Shown: positions 51,878 to 64,000 of the stretch, piece by piece
Layout of the letters: each line of letters starts with the position of its first letter
How positions within the stretch are numbered: position 1 is the first letter of the stretch
DNA from: Plutella xylostella
Lineage: Eukaryota; Arthropoda; Insecta; Lepidoptera; Plutellidae
Length of the DNA stretch: 64,000 nt
Assembly (NCBI RefSeq): GCF_932276165.1
Contig: NC_063988.1
Coordinates: 4,402,001 to 4,466,000 of the forward strand
Reading direction: 5' to 3'
Notes under the pieces: generated by a model
Database searches by the model: none
Seen by the model: the letters and a program-made list of their open reading frames with translations, nothing else
What the model was told of the DNA's origin: nothing
Translations under genes and position numbers: made by a program

Positions 51878-54757
51878 TCAACAAGAAGAAGGTGCGACTG
51901 GCAGTGGAAATATCCTACTGAAGGCCCGTCTGATGACCCCAGTGCTGGTCCTTATGTCAGCAACCCGAGCGATTCCGTCAGAGCCCGGATGAACGGCGAC
52001 GACTCTCCCCATTCTCCACTTCAGGGGGGGTAGGTTATCCTCCTTCACAACGACCAAGGTGTCCAGCTTCAGACCATCCTTGCATGAACGCCATTTTACA
52101 CGCTGCTGCAGCTCCGAGACATACTCTTTGCTCCATCTTTCCCAAAAGTGTTGGCGAAGTTGCTCAATGCGTTTGAAGCGGGTCAAAAGGGGAGTGGAGT
52201 GATCCTGATAGTCTGGCTGCGGCAAGGAAGTCAGGGCACGTCCGATGAGCAGGTGTCCCGGCGTCAGTGGGGTGCAATCTGAAGGCTCTGATGATAGAGG
52301 AGTAAGCGGCCTGGAGTTCAAAATTGCTTCAATCTGGGTGAGGGTGGTGTTAAGCTCCTCGTAAGTTAGGTTACAATTTCCCAACACTCTCCGTAAATGA
52401 TACTTGGTTGACTTGACACCCGCCTCCCAAAGACCACCGAAATGAGGCGTATAAGCCGGAATAAAATGGAAATTTCTGTTGTCATTGGCCATATTTTCGC
52501 TCAAAAAATTGCAATTGCTTTTTAGGAAGGCGGAAATATCATTGCACGCACCAACAAACGACGTACCGTTGTCAGAGAATATATGGAGAGGCTTTCCCCT
52601 ACGTGCAATGAACCTGCGCATTGCTAATAAATAGGTATTACTTGTTAAATCACCTACCAACTCTAAATGAATTGCCTTGGTAGTGAAACAGACAAAGATG
52701 CAGATATACACCTTAACAAGCCTACACCCGCGACCTTGACGAGATGCACTCATGATGGGACCGGCGTAATCAACACCCACACTTTCAAAAGGAAAACCAC
52801 CTGGAAGGAGACGCTGCTGAGGTAAGTTTCCCATCAAAGGAGTCACTACTTTACCCTTCATGCGTTGACATAGTACACACTTGTGATAGCAGGCCTTCGC
52901 TAAGTTACGACCTCCTATTGGCCAATAAGTTTCCCTAATGCATGCCAGTAACAACTGTGGACCGGCATGCAACAACCTTTTGTGTTGATAGGTAAATAAT
53001 AGTTGTGTAAACAAATGAGTGGACTGTAGTAATATAGGATGCCTTTTATCATACGAAAAATTTGAGTTATCAAGACGACCTCCAACACGCATGATGTGGT
53101 CATCGTCAATAAAAACGTTAAATTTAAGCAATGGACTTTTTTTAGGCAAACTCTCTTTATTTAATAGTAATTTATACTCAGGAAAAGAATCCTCTTGACA
53201 TTTTGAAATTAATAGATTTGATGCTTTACGTAATTCTTCGTCTGTCAAATAGTCAGTCTCAGAAATTTGCTTCCTGCAATGTTTAATAAAACGCAAAGCA
53301 TAAGCCACTGCACGGATAAGCCGTGAATGATTTGAAAAGCGGCTAAAGTCAACGAATGCTTTTCCTTCAGAAATAGTTGCATTCAAAGATACATCAGCGT
53401 CAGGACGTGTCTCCGGTAAAGGGCCGACATGCTTGGGCTGAGAAGGCCACTCCGACAGATCATTCTTCAAGAATTCAGGACCAGACCACCACAACTTCAG
53501 ACCAAGCAGGTCACCAATATCCACACCACGAGATATTGGGTCTGCTGGATTTAAATCTGTGGGAACGTGTCTCCACGTATGGTTACCAGCCTTTTCTAAT
53601 ATTTCAGCTACGCGGTTACGCACAAAGGGCTGAAGCTTACAAGGCAACATTCTTAACCATCCCAAGACAATTGTGGAGTCTGACCAAAAGAAAATCTGAT
53701 CAATCTTGATCCGAAGTGAATCGACCACCTTCTCAAAAAGTCGCGCACCCATTAAAGCACCGCACAACTCCAAACGCGGTATTGTCGCTGGCTTAATCGG
53801 TGCTACACGACTTTTGGCTATCAATAATCGAACCGTGACGTCTCCTGTACTATCAACGCTGCGAACATACGCGCATGCACCATATGCGCGCTCAGATGCA
53901 TCTGAAAATATATGCAACTGCACAGTTTTATGTGCGTCACAAACCATGATTCGTGGACAGCGAACGGCATTTAAAAGGGATAAAGATTTGGTGATCTCAT
54001 TCCATCGCTTCTTAATCTCCGAAGGCAACGGTTCATCCCATGAAAGCTTGTCCAACCATAAACCTTGCATGAGCATTTTCATGGTAATAATACATGGAGC
54101 TAAAAGACCCAAGGGGTCAAACCCCTGAGCAATAACAGAAAGCAATTCACGTTTGGTATTGCCATCAGTTACCAATGAATTTAATGGAAAGCAGAGGTCA
54201 TCTGAATCCGAATGCCAACCAAGACCTAACAACTTGTTCGGCTCTTGAGAACCAATGTTAAGATCAAGTGATGTCTCAGCAATCTCTGAAAGCAATTCGG
54301 GTTCATTTGACCTCCACTTTCTCAATGGCATACCTGCGGATGCTAGCACCGTGGTAACGCTTTCACGTATTGCCTTGGCTTCCTCCAAATCATCGCTGCC
54401 TGTGAGCAAGTCATCGACGTAGAAGTCATGCAATATGATTTCAGCTGTCTTCTTGTCGTTACATTCAAAGCCAAGTTGTTTAAGGCAGCGCGTAGCAAGG
54501 AACGGAGCACTGGCTGTACCATAGGTGACAGTATTCAATTTAAAGGCTGTGATGGGATGACTAGAATTATCACGCCAGACAATCTGCTGTAGATTTCTGT
54601 CATCAGGATGTACTTCTATGCATCTGTACATTTTCGCCACATCAGCTGATAAAATGTATTTATGCTGCCTGAAACGAAGTAAAATAGACAGCAAATCATC
54701 CTGGACTACCGGGCCAACCATCTGTAGATCATTAAATGAAATGCCTGAAGTTGACTG
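51878..54757 (-). pseudogene. BEL/Pao RT, RNase H and integrase
   Basis: RT carries SADVAKMYRCIEV and the catalytic FYVDDLLTG. RNase H begins at LHIFSDASERAYGACAYV, with FFWSDSTIVLGWL further on. The integrase has an H2C2 zinc site (HAGPQLLLACIRETYWPIGG to CVLCQRMKG) and the D,D,E core (VGVDYAGPI, IFSDNGTSFVGA, FGGLWEAGVK). The C-terminal domain ends near FSRIFPLPVAP. Domains look intact, but there is no start codon and the upstream frame is shifted. Confidence 0.88.
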
Positions 54758-55880
54758 CTTGCGTTGAACACAACGCGTAGCTTTGTCGTGGAGCTGCTCT
54801 CACGTAACACTCCGTGATGCGGAATAAAGTAGGCTCCAGCGCAGGAATGAGGTCCCTCACATTCAGACATATGGCCTAACAACTGATATTCAGTGAGAAA
54901 GTCGTGGTACATTTGACTTGTCTCAGGTTTACGCTTCAAACTACGTTCTAAAGAAAACAGACACTGTGTAGATCTTTTAAGAGAGTCACCTAACAACTCA
55001 GGGTCGTTCTTAAGAGGTATCCGAACGCAGAATCGTCCATCAGGAAGACGAGACGTATTTTGAACAAAATGATCTTCGCATAACTTCTCCTCGGGCGAGT
55101 AATGTGATGACGATGACTTGGAATTAATTTCCTCTAGCTGCCAGAACCGCGTCAAGTCCTGTCTAATGTCATCCATCTCACAAGTAAAATGTGATTCAGT
55201 TTTAGCGAAGTTACATTTGATTTCGCTTGAAATCAAAGAGGCATAATTACTAGTGTTAGGACCTGAAACAATCCATCCTAACCTAGTTTCACAAAGAACA
55301 GGCCTACCAGTTCCTAACTTAATCCTTTGCGACCCTAACAAATCCCAAAAGAGATCAGCCCCGATTAAAATATCGACTTCGGCAGGCTTATAAAATGTAG
55401 GGTCAGCCAGACAAATATGAGAAGGCAGTTGTAAAGTAGATAGATCTAGCTCGCGGCCGGGGACATTACTCGTAATTGATGGCAAAACGAAACAATGAAG
55501 ATCTGTAGAATAAGATTTATCTAAAGATTTTAAGTGTACACGACACCTTTTGCCTACGTGAGAAGTCACGTTATTAATTCCCATAATTGACCTATCTATC
55601 TGAGCGACATCTAGATTTAGTCGCATGTGCAACTCTTCGGTCATAAAGCTGGATGTGCTTCCGCTGTCTAAAACTGCGCGCGCGACGTGTTCGACATTGT
55701 TGCAATCAAGCAATATCACTAATGCGGTTGATAATAGCACATCTTGCTGTTGATGACCGATGTTTGCAGATAAAGCTACATTATTTATGCTAGCAGGTGC
55801 AGTGGCAGCAACAGACGTCGAAGGTTCAAATACAGACCGTTTTTCGGTCCTTTGACAGATGTTGTCAGTTGCCACTGATA
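54757..55880 (-). pseudogene. BEL/Pao protease and N-terminal RT region, displaced frame
   Basis: An aspartic protease of the DUF1758 type is seen at ARAVLDSGSTSSFM, with DILIGADLFWDLL and GRPVLCETRLGWIVSG downstream. The frame then enters the N-terminal RT part (LPDGRFCVRIPLK, KLRVVFNASS). It leaves the correct frame near 54,755, where the next ORF takes over. At its 5' end it overlaps the end of the gag frame. The ORF has no clear ATG. Confidence 0.82.
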
Positions 55881-56875
55881 ATTGAGTCTGTGTTGGAGTT
55901 GTTGTTAGTGTGCTGTACGGAAACCATCGCCTTTAGTTTAGAACTCGATTTATGTGACGTCGAATTCAAGTTACGGGACATCTCTAAAGTCTCGATTAAG
56001 TCAGCCATGCCACGCACAAATTGGATAAACAAATCAAACGTGATGGAGCTATTCTGGTCTAAACGTCCTTTACACTCCTCCCACTCACGGTAAGTTTTTT
56101 GATCCAATTTATGCGTAACAATATGGATTAAAAGTGTGTCCCATTGTTTAACTGGCTCACCTAATGATTCTAACGCTCGCAGGTTATTGTTCAAGTTGTC
56201 TATCAAACGTTTCAAAACGACAGATGATTCCCTTGAGATCGGGTCAATATTAAATAATGCTGAAACGTGATTTTGTATCAGCAGCCGCTTGTTATCAAAA
56301 CGCTCACATAGCACCTTCCAAGCTACAGCATAATTACTAGCCGAAAATTCAAATGATTGAATCACCACAGCAGCAGATCCCTCCAGAGAGGCACGTAGAT
56401 AATGAAACTTGTTAATCTCGTCAATCTCATCATTAGTGTGAATTAGACTACTGAAGGTGTCATGAAACTCCAACCAGTTCTCGTACGATCCACTAAACTT
56501 TGGCAGTTGTATGGTAGGTAATTTAACAAGCCTATGATTGCTAGCTCGGGTAACATTCTCACTACAAGCATCATCGTTATTACTTTTATTATATTTAGTT
56601 AATAAATTCTGAGCTCTGGCCAACGCTTTGTAATATTGTGACTCGAACATAGATCGCTCATTTAACTGGGATTGCATGTCATCAGCTGCACATTCAAGTT
56701 GCAACTGCACCTCGTCATATTGCGCGTACAATGATTCCACCTTACCTATACGCAATTGCAATTCAGCAATATCGGAATTTTTTAAACTTTCTACCGTGTC
56801 TAGGTAACTAATAAACATAGTTAAACGGCCTTTGTAGCTGCTCCGTTTCTTAACTAGCTTCTCTTCGGTGGTCAT
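55865..56875 (-). pseudogene. BEL/Pao Gag (capsid part)
   Basis: 336 residues from the ATG at 56875 (MTTEEKLVKK). The first 110 residues are helical and Gln/Glu-rich. The capsid-like region (Pfam DUF1759 type) includes LPKFSGSYENWLEFHDTFSS and CERFDNKRLLIQNHV. The frame ends shortly after residue 320 without any CCHC zinc knuckles, which normally follow in this family. Gag is in the same frame as the RT/integrase ORF but not as the protease ORF between them. Confidence 0.85.
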
Positions 56876-57750
56876 TTTGGCAGACGAGAGTATCAACCTG
56901 GAATTGAGATAAAACAGCTGTTAACTTAAGTTTTATATAATTATATTCCCTGTTTTAATCTTTGTGTACTTATACTAAATTTTATTATGTAATAACTTTT
57001 ATTTTGTCTTAATAACTTCTCGATATTATGTTGTAATGTAAATACTTTTATTACTGTAGCAAATTACCTGATGTTTAATTACTAATGTTCTAAACAGTAA
57101 ATTGGAAATTAATTAATCAATACAGCCTGTACATATTTTAATGATTTGACAACAATATTTTAATATGTTTACGTAGATAACAAGTGTTGTATTGATATTA
57201 TTATGGTGTAAATTACAGTTACGGTTGTAAATAAATAAGTCTGAAGTTTAAATTAACCTTGACCATGAGTGCATTGACATTGAATCTTTTGTTAATGAAT
57301 TACCTCGCTAATCTCGCTGATAGGAATGTAACAATTAATGTAATATAGGTCAAACTGATGTAGCTAAGCTAACTATATTCTTATGAATACGATAATGAGA
57401 CTATATTACTGCAAATTTATGTTATATTTGCTATTGTTAACTAACGATGCGATAGGTACAATTCTAACTCGAAAGAAATTTAACAAAAGTTATATAATTC
57501 AACCAACCTTTTAAGTCCAGTGATTAACACTTATACTTATACCTTAAATGAGAGTGTTGGGTGATAATCACTCATAAGTCCAGACTTAACACCACGTAAA
57601 TCCAAAATTTGTCCAACTTCCACGTTGCCGGTAACCTCCAATTAGTTGTTAATTTTAATTAACTCCGCTTTTAATTGATTGCACGTCACTTCTTCTTATA
57701 TATCCACGTAGAACAATGCAAATTTCACATCCGGCGATGATCTTGGACCA

Positions 57751-57919
57751 TGTTCGGGAGTATCCGGGAGGTTTATTAATAAAAAACGGGAGCTGACGAT
57801 ATGATAACTGTATTGCAATGAATAGAACCGCAAGTGAAGTGTTAGTACCTAATACAATTAAATCATCTAATTAGCCTATGTTAGTATGTGCTCGATGCGT
57901 GAATTCAGGCGCTTCAACA
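57751..57919 (-). repeat. 5' LTR of the BEL/Pao element
   Basis: 169 bp, identical by eye to 51682-51850. It is the likely promoter of the minus-strand element. Confidence 0.95.
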
Positions 57920-57924
57920 ACAGA

Positions 57925-58460
57925 TTACCTATAATAAAACGAACTTACCTATAAATATAATAGTACTTACCTATAAATCAAATGACCAACTGAAGTTATT
58001 AGATAATTTTCAGAGGATTACGATACTTTGTAAGCAAATGATTGCAAACAACGAAAGCGTTTGCCTTGGTTTTAAGGGCCCGTACAGGGTGACGTGCCGC
58101 GCCAATTTTGGGTTTTCAATGCTCTTCACACAGCACACGCAGTGACACGCACACATGTAAGTTTGCACAGTGGGTCGATAAACTTTTACTCGCCAACTTT
58201 ATTGACAATTATGTTCAAGTACATTTTGGGTGATTTTAGGGTAAGTAAGTATAATTCTTACTTACACTGGTAGGCACCAGGAAAGAGTAGAAATTAATAG
58301 GGGTGCCACTTTACTCTATACTCGGAACCCGATTAGCTTTCTCAAACAAATGTGGTATTTACTTGTAGAAAGGTAACTAAAAGTATTAAAGTGTAGATAA
58401 TAAGTTTCGGGCATCCTCCAGCCAACTGAACCCCGACGACAAAGCAAAGTAAATACATAG
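57925..58460. other. Intergenic, nothing recognised
   Basis: DNA right of the BEL element. No gene and no clear repeat. Confidence 0.4.
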
Positions 58461-58682
58461 TGTCGCAAAAGGGCTATACTAAGCCAAAAGGGGATGACTC
58501 AAGGGGTCATTCTGAACAACTTTTGTTCTACGAGATTTGCAAATTCGCGAAAAAAAATATTCGTTTTCCATGGTAAAAAGTCACATGTCCAACAAAGTTT
58601 CTATGAAAAAGGTTTTTTTTTGTTAATTTCCAAAACTCGTAGAGCAAAAGTTCAGAATGACCCCCTGTCTTACTCCTTTTTA
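58461..58682. mobile_element. Small foldback element with diverged inverted arms
   Basis: GGGGTCATTCTGAAC and TTTTGTTCTACGAGATTTGC on the left answer CTCGTAGAGCAAAAGTTCAG and AATGACCCCCTGTC on the right in inverted order. The arms are about 60 bp and differ in part. Fragments of the same family lie at 10,850 and 45,670. Confidence 0.6.
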
Positions 58683-59320
58683 CCCGACTGCCGAAGGAGG
58701 AGGGTAATGTTTTTTGATTGTATGTATGTATATATGTATGTTTGTCTGTTTCTTTGTTCCCTCCTGTAGCCTAAACGGCTTGATAGATTTTGATGTATGA
58801 GGTATTGTTAGAAGTGTATTGATGGCGCGATGGCTATAGGCTATGTGACGTTCCATTAAAATGTACATAGCGCCCTCTTGAGGACATAACGTGATGATCG
58901 AAAAAATAATAATTCAACTTTGCCGTGTAAGGTATCAAATGAAAGGACTTGATTTTCACATTACAAAAATATGCATATTGAAGGTATTTAAATAACAACA
59001 CCAAAATTATTGAAATAAAAAATGATCATGAACTACCTACCGACGTAAAATTTCATAAAATAAAAACAACTAAAAAGTTACAAATAAAAAAATACAATTA
59101 TAAAAAACTAAAAACCTGACTGTACGCTAAAAACATGAAAACGAGTCCCAATGTTAATGGAAAGTATCGCAGGCGGGGACCAACTTGACCGCCACTCAAG
59201 GCCGTTTTCTAAGAAACATTCAGCTAAATGGTGAACCCTCTGCTGGTATAATTTGTTTACATACCGCTTTTTCAATACCTGTAAGTACATTTTTTGGCAG
59301 CATAATATTTTTACTTAATT
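58683..59320. repeat. Start of a lepidopteran repeat (CCGACTGCCGAAGGAGG)
   Basis: ACCCGACTGCCGAAGGAGGA, TATGTATGTATATATGTATG and CCTGTAGCCTAAACGGCTTG are segments known from moth repeats. A motif TTTTTTCGAAGTCGGTTTTT that often marks the other end of such repeats appears at 61,492, but I cannot show that they belong to one element. Confidence 0.35.
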
Positions 59321-62300
59321 TTAGGGTTTCGAACGTCAAAAGAAAAAAAGCAACCGTTATAGGATCTCTTTGTTGTCCGTCTGTCTGACTGACTGTCTGT
59401 CACCGCCCTTTTTCTCAGAAACGGGTAAAGATATCAAGCTTATATTTCGCATAGATGGGGAGTACCCCAAAAAAAATATTATGGTACTCCCTGTCCCACA
59501 CAAGTAAATTGGGGCTTATATTTTTTCCAGTTATTTTGATGTGTATCCTTTTTTTTTCTTTGTTGTTTTGTATAAGTATGTGTTTCTTTTCTTTAAATCT
59601 GTATTTTTTTGTTGTTGCTGTCTATGTGTCGAAAAAATGTATCTTTATCTTCAAATCACGCCATCTATCGTTTGTTTTTTTTGTGGCTACTGTCTATAGA
59701 AGAAATTCCGTCATTGACAATTTTACGTTACGAATTTATTTTTATTTATTTTATTTTTATTTTTACATTTTCGTGGAGAATCAACAGCATTTTGTTAATA
59801 AATAATTATTACTTATGAACACATAACAACTTGATGCCATTAACAGAATGAACTTAGTAAACCCAGTAAACCTAACACATCCAGAGGAAAAACAAAATCT
59901 CTTTCTCTCTCTGAAAAACATACTTAATAGCCCAAACTCGATGCTTTTAGCTATTAACATCTTTGAAATAAAATTGAGCCACCACCGTGTTACTGCCCTC
60001 ATCAGATCCTCACGAGACCATACCTCAACCAGCACCAAGAGACTGTATTTTTGATCCCTAACCTAATGTTCGTGCGTATTGTCATCACTTAGATCCATTC
60101 GCTATATTCCTGCTCCTCATCAGACCTTTACGAGACTGTAATATCACGAGAATATTGCACACTATCTAATTTAATTTAATGTATTGAATATACTGGAAGA
60201 ATTATGCTTCCTCAATTTCAAATCAAATTATGTTGGTGTCATAAAAGTTGAAAAAGTGCAATGACAACCAATGTGCAGTGATTTTGTATCTGTACACGAT
60301 AAGATCGCGAGCTGTCAGTGCTGCCTAAACCGACGTGACCCTTCTTTGGAGGCCAGCGGCCAACTGAGTCAAACGTCACTTGTGATTATGATTTTATAAC
60401 ACAGAAAGCCGCCATAGATATTTGTATGAAGATTTGAGGGAAAAAAATTGCTCAAGTTTGGGATTAATTTACACAAAATAAGTGTGTGTTTATTAAAAAA
60501 CAAGGTATTTAGCGCCTAGTCCAAGCCTTTAACTTTATAATATGATAAAAATCATATGAAAATTCTTAATAATTACGACACAGTTGTTACAATACGGGAG
60601 TGTGATTGACTGGTTTTTCTTGATATTCTGAAATTAATTTACAGTTATCCATAATCATTTACTTAAATTCGAATGATTCAGCACCTAGCTAGACTCTTCA
60701 ACTACCTGTGTGATTTTTTTCAAGGCTGTAGAGCATCATTTACTACATAATTCTATGACAATGCCAACCCTCGATTCCCTATTGCAGACCCTTAATAAAC
60801 ACTATCTGCTTCACAACTGAAAAAATTAAGTTAAAGTATGACAAGCAGCGCTGTGATGAGCTGAATTGTCATTCAGCAGGACTTATGTTTATGCACCTTT
60901 AGACAAAGCAATCCCACTTTTAACAGCGCCATAACTCCTTAAAAAATGTTAAATGTTTGTATGAGTTCTGTATTGTAGAAATAATTTTAAGAAAATATAA
61001 CTATGCACATCGAGTTGCATTAGTGAATGTTTTTCATTGATTTAATTATAGAAACTAAAATATTGAAATGAATGGTAACATAACAACATGAAACCACTGT
61101 CCAAGGAAGTTTAGTTCAATTTGAATCCAGTACAAATAAAATGAGACGGTGAATTCCCTTAAGAAGCTTCCAAGAAGGGTGTGTCAGAATATTTTACTAT
61201 TACGGAGGGCACTTTGCGATATTGTTTTTTATGTATATTTTAATATATTGCACTCTACTATTATTTAGATACCTTTTATATTTCCTAAATCTCTAAAAAT
61301 AAACGTTTTGTACTCTCAGTTTGCAGTGGTCGTACCTACATACCGACACACAAAAACAATCTTTTGTGGCGGATACCTCGCCACACAAACCAACAGATGG
61401 CGCTCGGAAGAATACTACCTCCTTATGTAATTATGCATAGAATTGGTCTCAAAATTATTATAATATTTATTAATTATTTCTTACTTTCAGTTTTTTCGAA
61501 GTCGGTTTTTGTTCTTATACAAGTTGTATAACTCTTTGCTATAAATCCCCACTATCAATACCGACCGATAAAAAACAGCCGTCAAAAGAATCACTTATTT
61601 ATCAGCTAACGGGTGAATTAATATCACCGTCAATTTGTTGGCAGTCGACTGACAAAATCCCCCAATCCGGTCGTCGCTAATGATCATCTGTTAATATTGT
61701 CGATGACAACTCGCCTGCACAATACGTCCGATGAATCATGTCGGGGTGACAATCATCTAAAAGAGGCAAATGTATTTTGGGGTACCGTTTTTGTATGTTT
61801 GGTATTCAAAAAAATATTTAAATAAAGTATCATGAGAGATTAAACAGAATTAATGTTTAATGTGTTGTGTAATCAAGCCATTTTATAAATATGCTGTAAT
61901 ATTTTTCCAAGCTTAGGTATTCTGTTTTTTTCAATGCATAGACAATAACATTATGAACAAAATAAACCATCACTATGTAGTAAAAAAAGAGGTAAAATTT
62001 TCTTGCCAGCCATATATTCAGCTGTCGCTCTGAAACCAAAAAATTCTAGCCTATCTATGTATAACATCAACTTTTGGTATGAACGAATGTCCTTTTCCAC
62101 CGAAACTCAAGTCCAGGGCTCGTGGAAGTCACTCCACGCTGGGAGAGGGGAGGCTATCGTGATCTGACGAATGCAGTTCTGTTAATAGTTCTCCAAAAAT
62201 CTGGTGCAAGAGACAAGCGATAGGTAGACATAGTTGTAAAATCTTAGTTTTTCTTTTTTTTCTTTTATTAATATATAATGACAACGTCTTCAATATTGAG

Positions 62301-64000
62301 GTGCATCAAAATATTACCAACTAAAGAAAAACGAAAATATTGTGTTATTATTTATTTTATAATGTGGGCGATTTGGTGTCTGCATTTTGTGCGTGGAACT
62401 TTTTCGTTGCAACGTTTCTGACTGAGGTGCATACTTAAAAATGTATATTTGTAATAAAGCAACTCCATAAAAATACTTTTAATTTATGTATCAACAGGTC
62501 ATGAACGAATAGCGAACCGCTATAACCTGTAGCGTGCACCACATAAGTAATCGTCCCCTAACTGCAAGGGGTCAGTGTATCGACGGGGGTCGATGACAAC
62601 CCCATGTAGTAGGGCCCCAGAATAAGACCCGAACTTTTATGTCACTACTTAGTTCTGGATAGTGTATGTTGGGATTCGTATATCGAGCGGTGATTTTGTT
62701 TTATTACTGTTCAATTCTGTTTTATGGAGAGGCAATTCGATAGCAGTTATTTCTATGTACTGGGGTTTTTACTCTGCAATTAGACACTGCATTCTAAACG
62801 AGGGTAAGCTAAGCTTTAGCGAAATATTGATGGTTATATATTTCCGGAACTGATTCTAAATATTCTAAAGTAGGACATAAGTTGTTCAAAATAACCCTTA
62901 AATAAATAAACCATTTTGTAAACAAGCTGTTTGTAAGCAAGTTTACTGGTACCTAATAATGGTATTAAGCACCTAAGTACGCACTAAATGAATCATCGAA
63001 TTGTTTGCTACATTGCCTTTATCGCGGAAGAGAAAAAGTACATTTTGAATTGGAACCCGCGTGCAGCTGTCGGAATATCCTTGGATTCAAAATTCATTGC
63101 GATCGCATCGGAAATCGAGTGCGAAATTTACCCGATTTTTTACTTTAAAACTCAAAGCAACATGTGCCTCGGAACATAAATTATTCCGCCGGCCGCCTCG
63201 CCGTTATCCTGCTATATTCCTGGATTATTCTCTTTAACCGAGTTCAAAAAAGGAGGAGGTTCTCAGTTCTTTAGTTCTCATTTCTTGGTAAACTACGGGG
63301 AAAAGCTATTGTTGAGTTTTAAAAGTTTCAATTCTTGCTAAGTTTATAGGTAATATCATAATAAAAGTATTATGTAGATCAGTTAGCTATTATAAAATTA
63401 AAGGAGATCAGCCATTGCACTCTGATTTTTAAAATAAAGTTTCATTATATTCTATTCAGATATCATTTGACCTAGTAAGGTTTTACAGTTTGCCAATTAA
63501 GAGGCATGTGGTCGCTTAAAGATAATCTTTCTGTGTGTCTGAAGGTATATTGAAAAAAACCCAAGCTCCGAAATAGTTTTTTTTAGAACGTACTGGCGAC
63601 GTAATAAATAAAATGTTCTATGCCTATGTTTAAAATAAATCGGTTTTGTCGTTAACTTTTGCGTTCATAATATCTACCTACTATATCATTAGGTGTTTTC
63701 ACATCGTCCACGTTATAATAACGCCACCACAAATGCGAGGCGGCATATTTTTATGTCTCTATAAACGGTTGATGGGGTTCCGTATGAAAATGCAATCAAA
63801 ACTTGCACACTTGAGCGTGTGGGCGAGCTTACTGCAAGTTACAAAGTACAGTTTGTTCTTGAGGAATAACATCTAGGGAGGAGTCTTTACAAATTGTAGT
63901 AGACAGTAGATTCTGTCGTGTTTGAGTAACTGGCACACTATTCTGTACCGCTACGCAGTTTACAAGCTAAGTAAAAAAATGCACTCCAAGAACTAGTTCG
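59321..64000. other. Intergenic DNA, no gene recognised
   Basis: AT-rich sequence. It includes a diverged AGGGTTTCGAACG-type repeat with a GTCCGTCTGTCTGAC run (59,317-59,500) and T-rich low complexity at 59,500-59,780. Open frames here are short and T-rich and show no domain. Nothing coding is supported. Confidence 0.4.

Larger units (their letters stand above)
51682..57919 (-). mobile_element. BEL/Pao LTR retrotransposon, complete ends, young but defective
   Basis: Two 169-bp LTRs, identical by eye, bound a 5.9 kb interior. They start TGTT and end AACA, and 5-bp target duplications ACAGA flank them (51677-51681 and 57920-57924), a length usual for BEL/Pao. On the minus strand TGG directly follows the 5' LTR as the start of a primer-binding site, and a GGGGATA purine run precedes the 3' LTR. 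The leader before gag is about 870 bp. Identical LTRs imply a recent insertion, yet the coding region is broken in two places and lacks recognisable zinc knuckles. Confidence 0.9.

Noticed and set aside
59455..59805. A 116-codon plus-strand frame rich in Phe/Tyr/Ile
   Set aside because: T-rich low-complexity DNA gives hydrophobic frames; no start context or homology.

Overview
The window looks like nuclear DNA of a moth or butterfly (Lepidoptera). It is AT-rich, its genes are split by introns, and it is crowded with lepidopteran-type repeats: RTE and CR1-like LINEs, a BEL/Pao LTR element, tRNA-derived SINEs, Lep1-type pieces, small foldback elements and many GTAGGTACCTAC-like runs. I cannot name the species.

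Layout. Positions 1-24,800 (+) hold the 3' two thirds of a GRK2-type G-protein-coupled-receptor kinase gene (Drosophila Gprk1), 12 coding exons from the end of the RH domain through the kinase and PH domains to the C-terminus. Its introns carry three large LINEs. The first (3,279-6,560) is an RTE-like copy with an inverted 5' part. The second (11,203-14,411) is an apparently intact RTE with perfect target-site duplications. The third (about 15,583-18,395) is a 5'-truncated CR1-like copy followed by a broken duplicate of a GRK exon. 24,801-29,200 has no recognisable gene. 29,207-33,682 (-) is pyridoxal kinase (5 exons); its second intron holds a 2 kb element containing a giant hairpin. 35,946-37,031 (-) is a MADF/BESS-domain gene. 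38,740-39,538 (-) is Blos1 (BLOC-1/BORC subunit 1). 41,260-45,567 (-) is an acyl-CoA desaturase (6 exons). 51,682-57,919 (-) is a BEL/Pao retrotransposon with identical LTRs. The remainder to 64,000 is intergenic, with small repeats only.

The cellular genes do not form a pathway: receptor desensitisation, vitamin B6 salvage, a DNA-binding factor, lysosome/organelle positioning and fatty-acid desaturation simply lie next to each other.

The most unusual object is the palindrome at 31,259-32,766 inside pyridoxal kinase intron 2. Its two arms of about 720 bp align almost without gaps, yet they differ at about 40% of sites, and nearly every difference is a transition of one polarity. On the minus strand, which is the sense strand of the kinase pre-mRNA, each such difference is a G.U wobble pair. 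That is what a long dsRNA hairpin would look like after massive A-to-G (ADAR-like) change fixed in DNA. Other points worth attention are a C-terminal coding extension beyond an in-frame TAG in the GRK gene, the twin-primed LINE, and a young BEL element that lacks its zinc-knuckle region.
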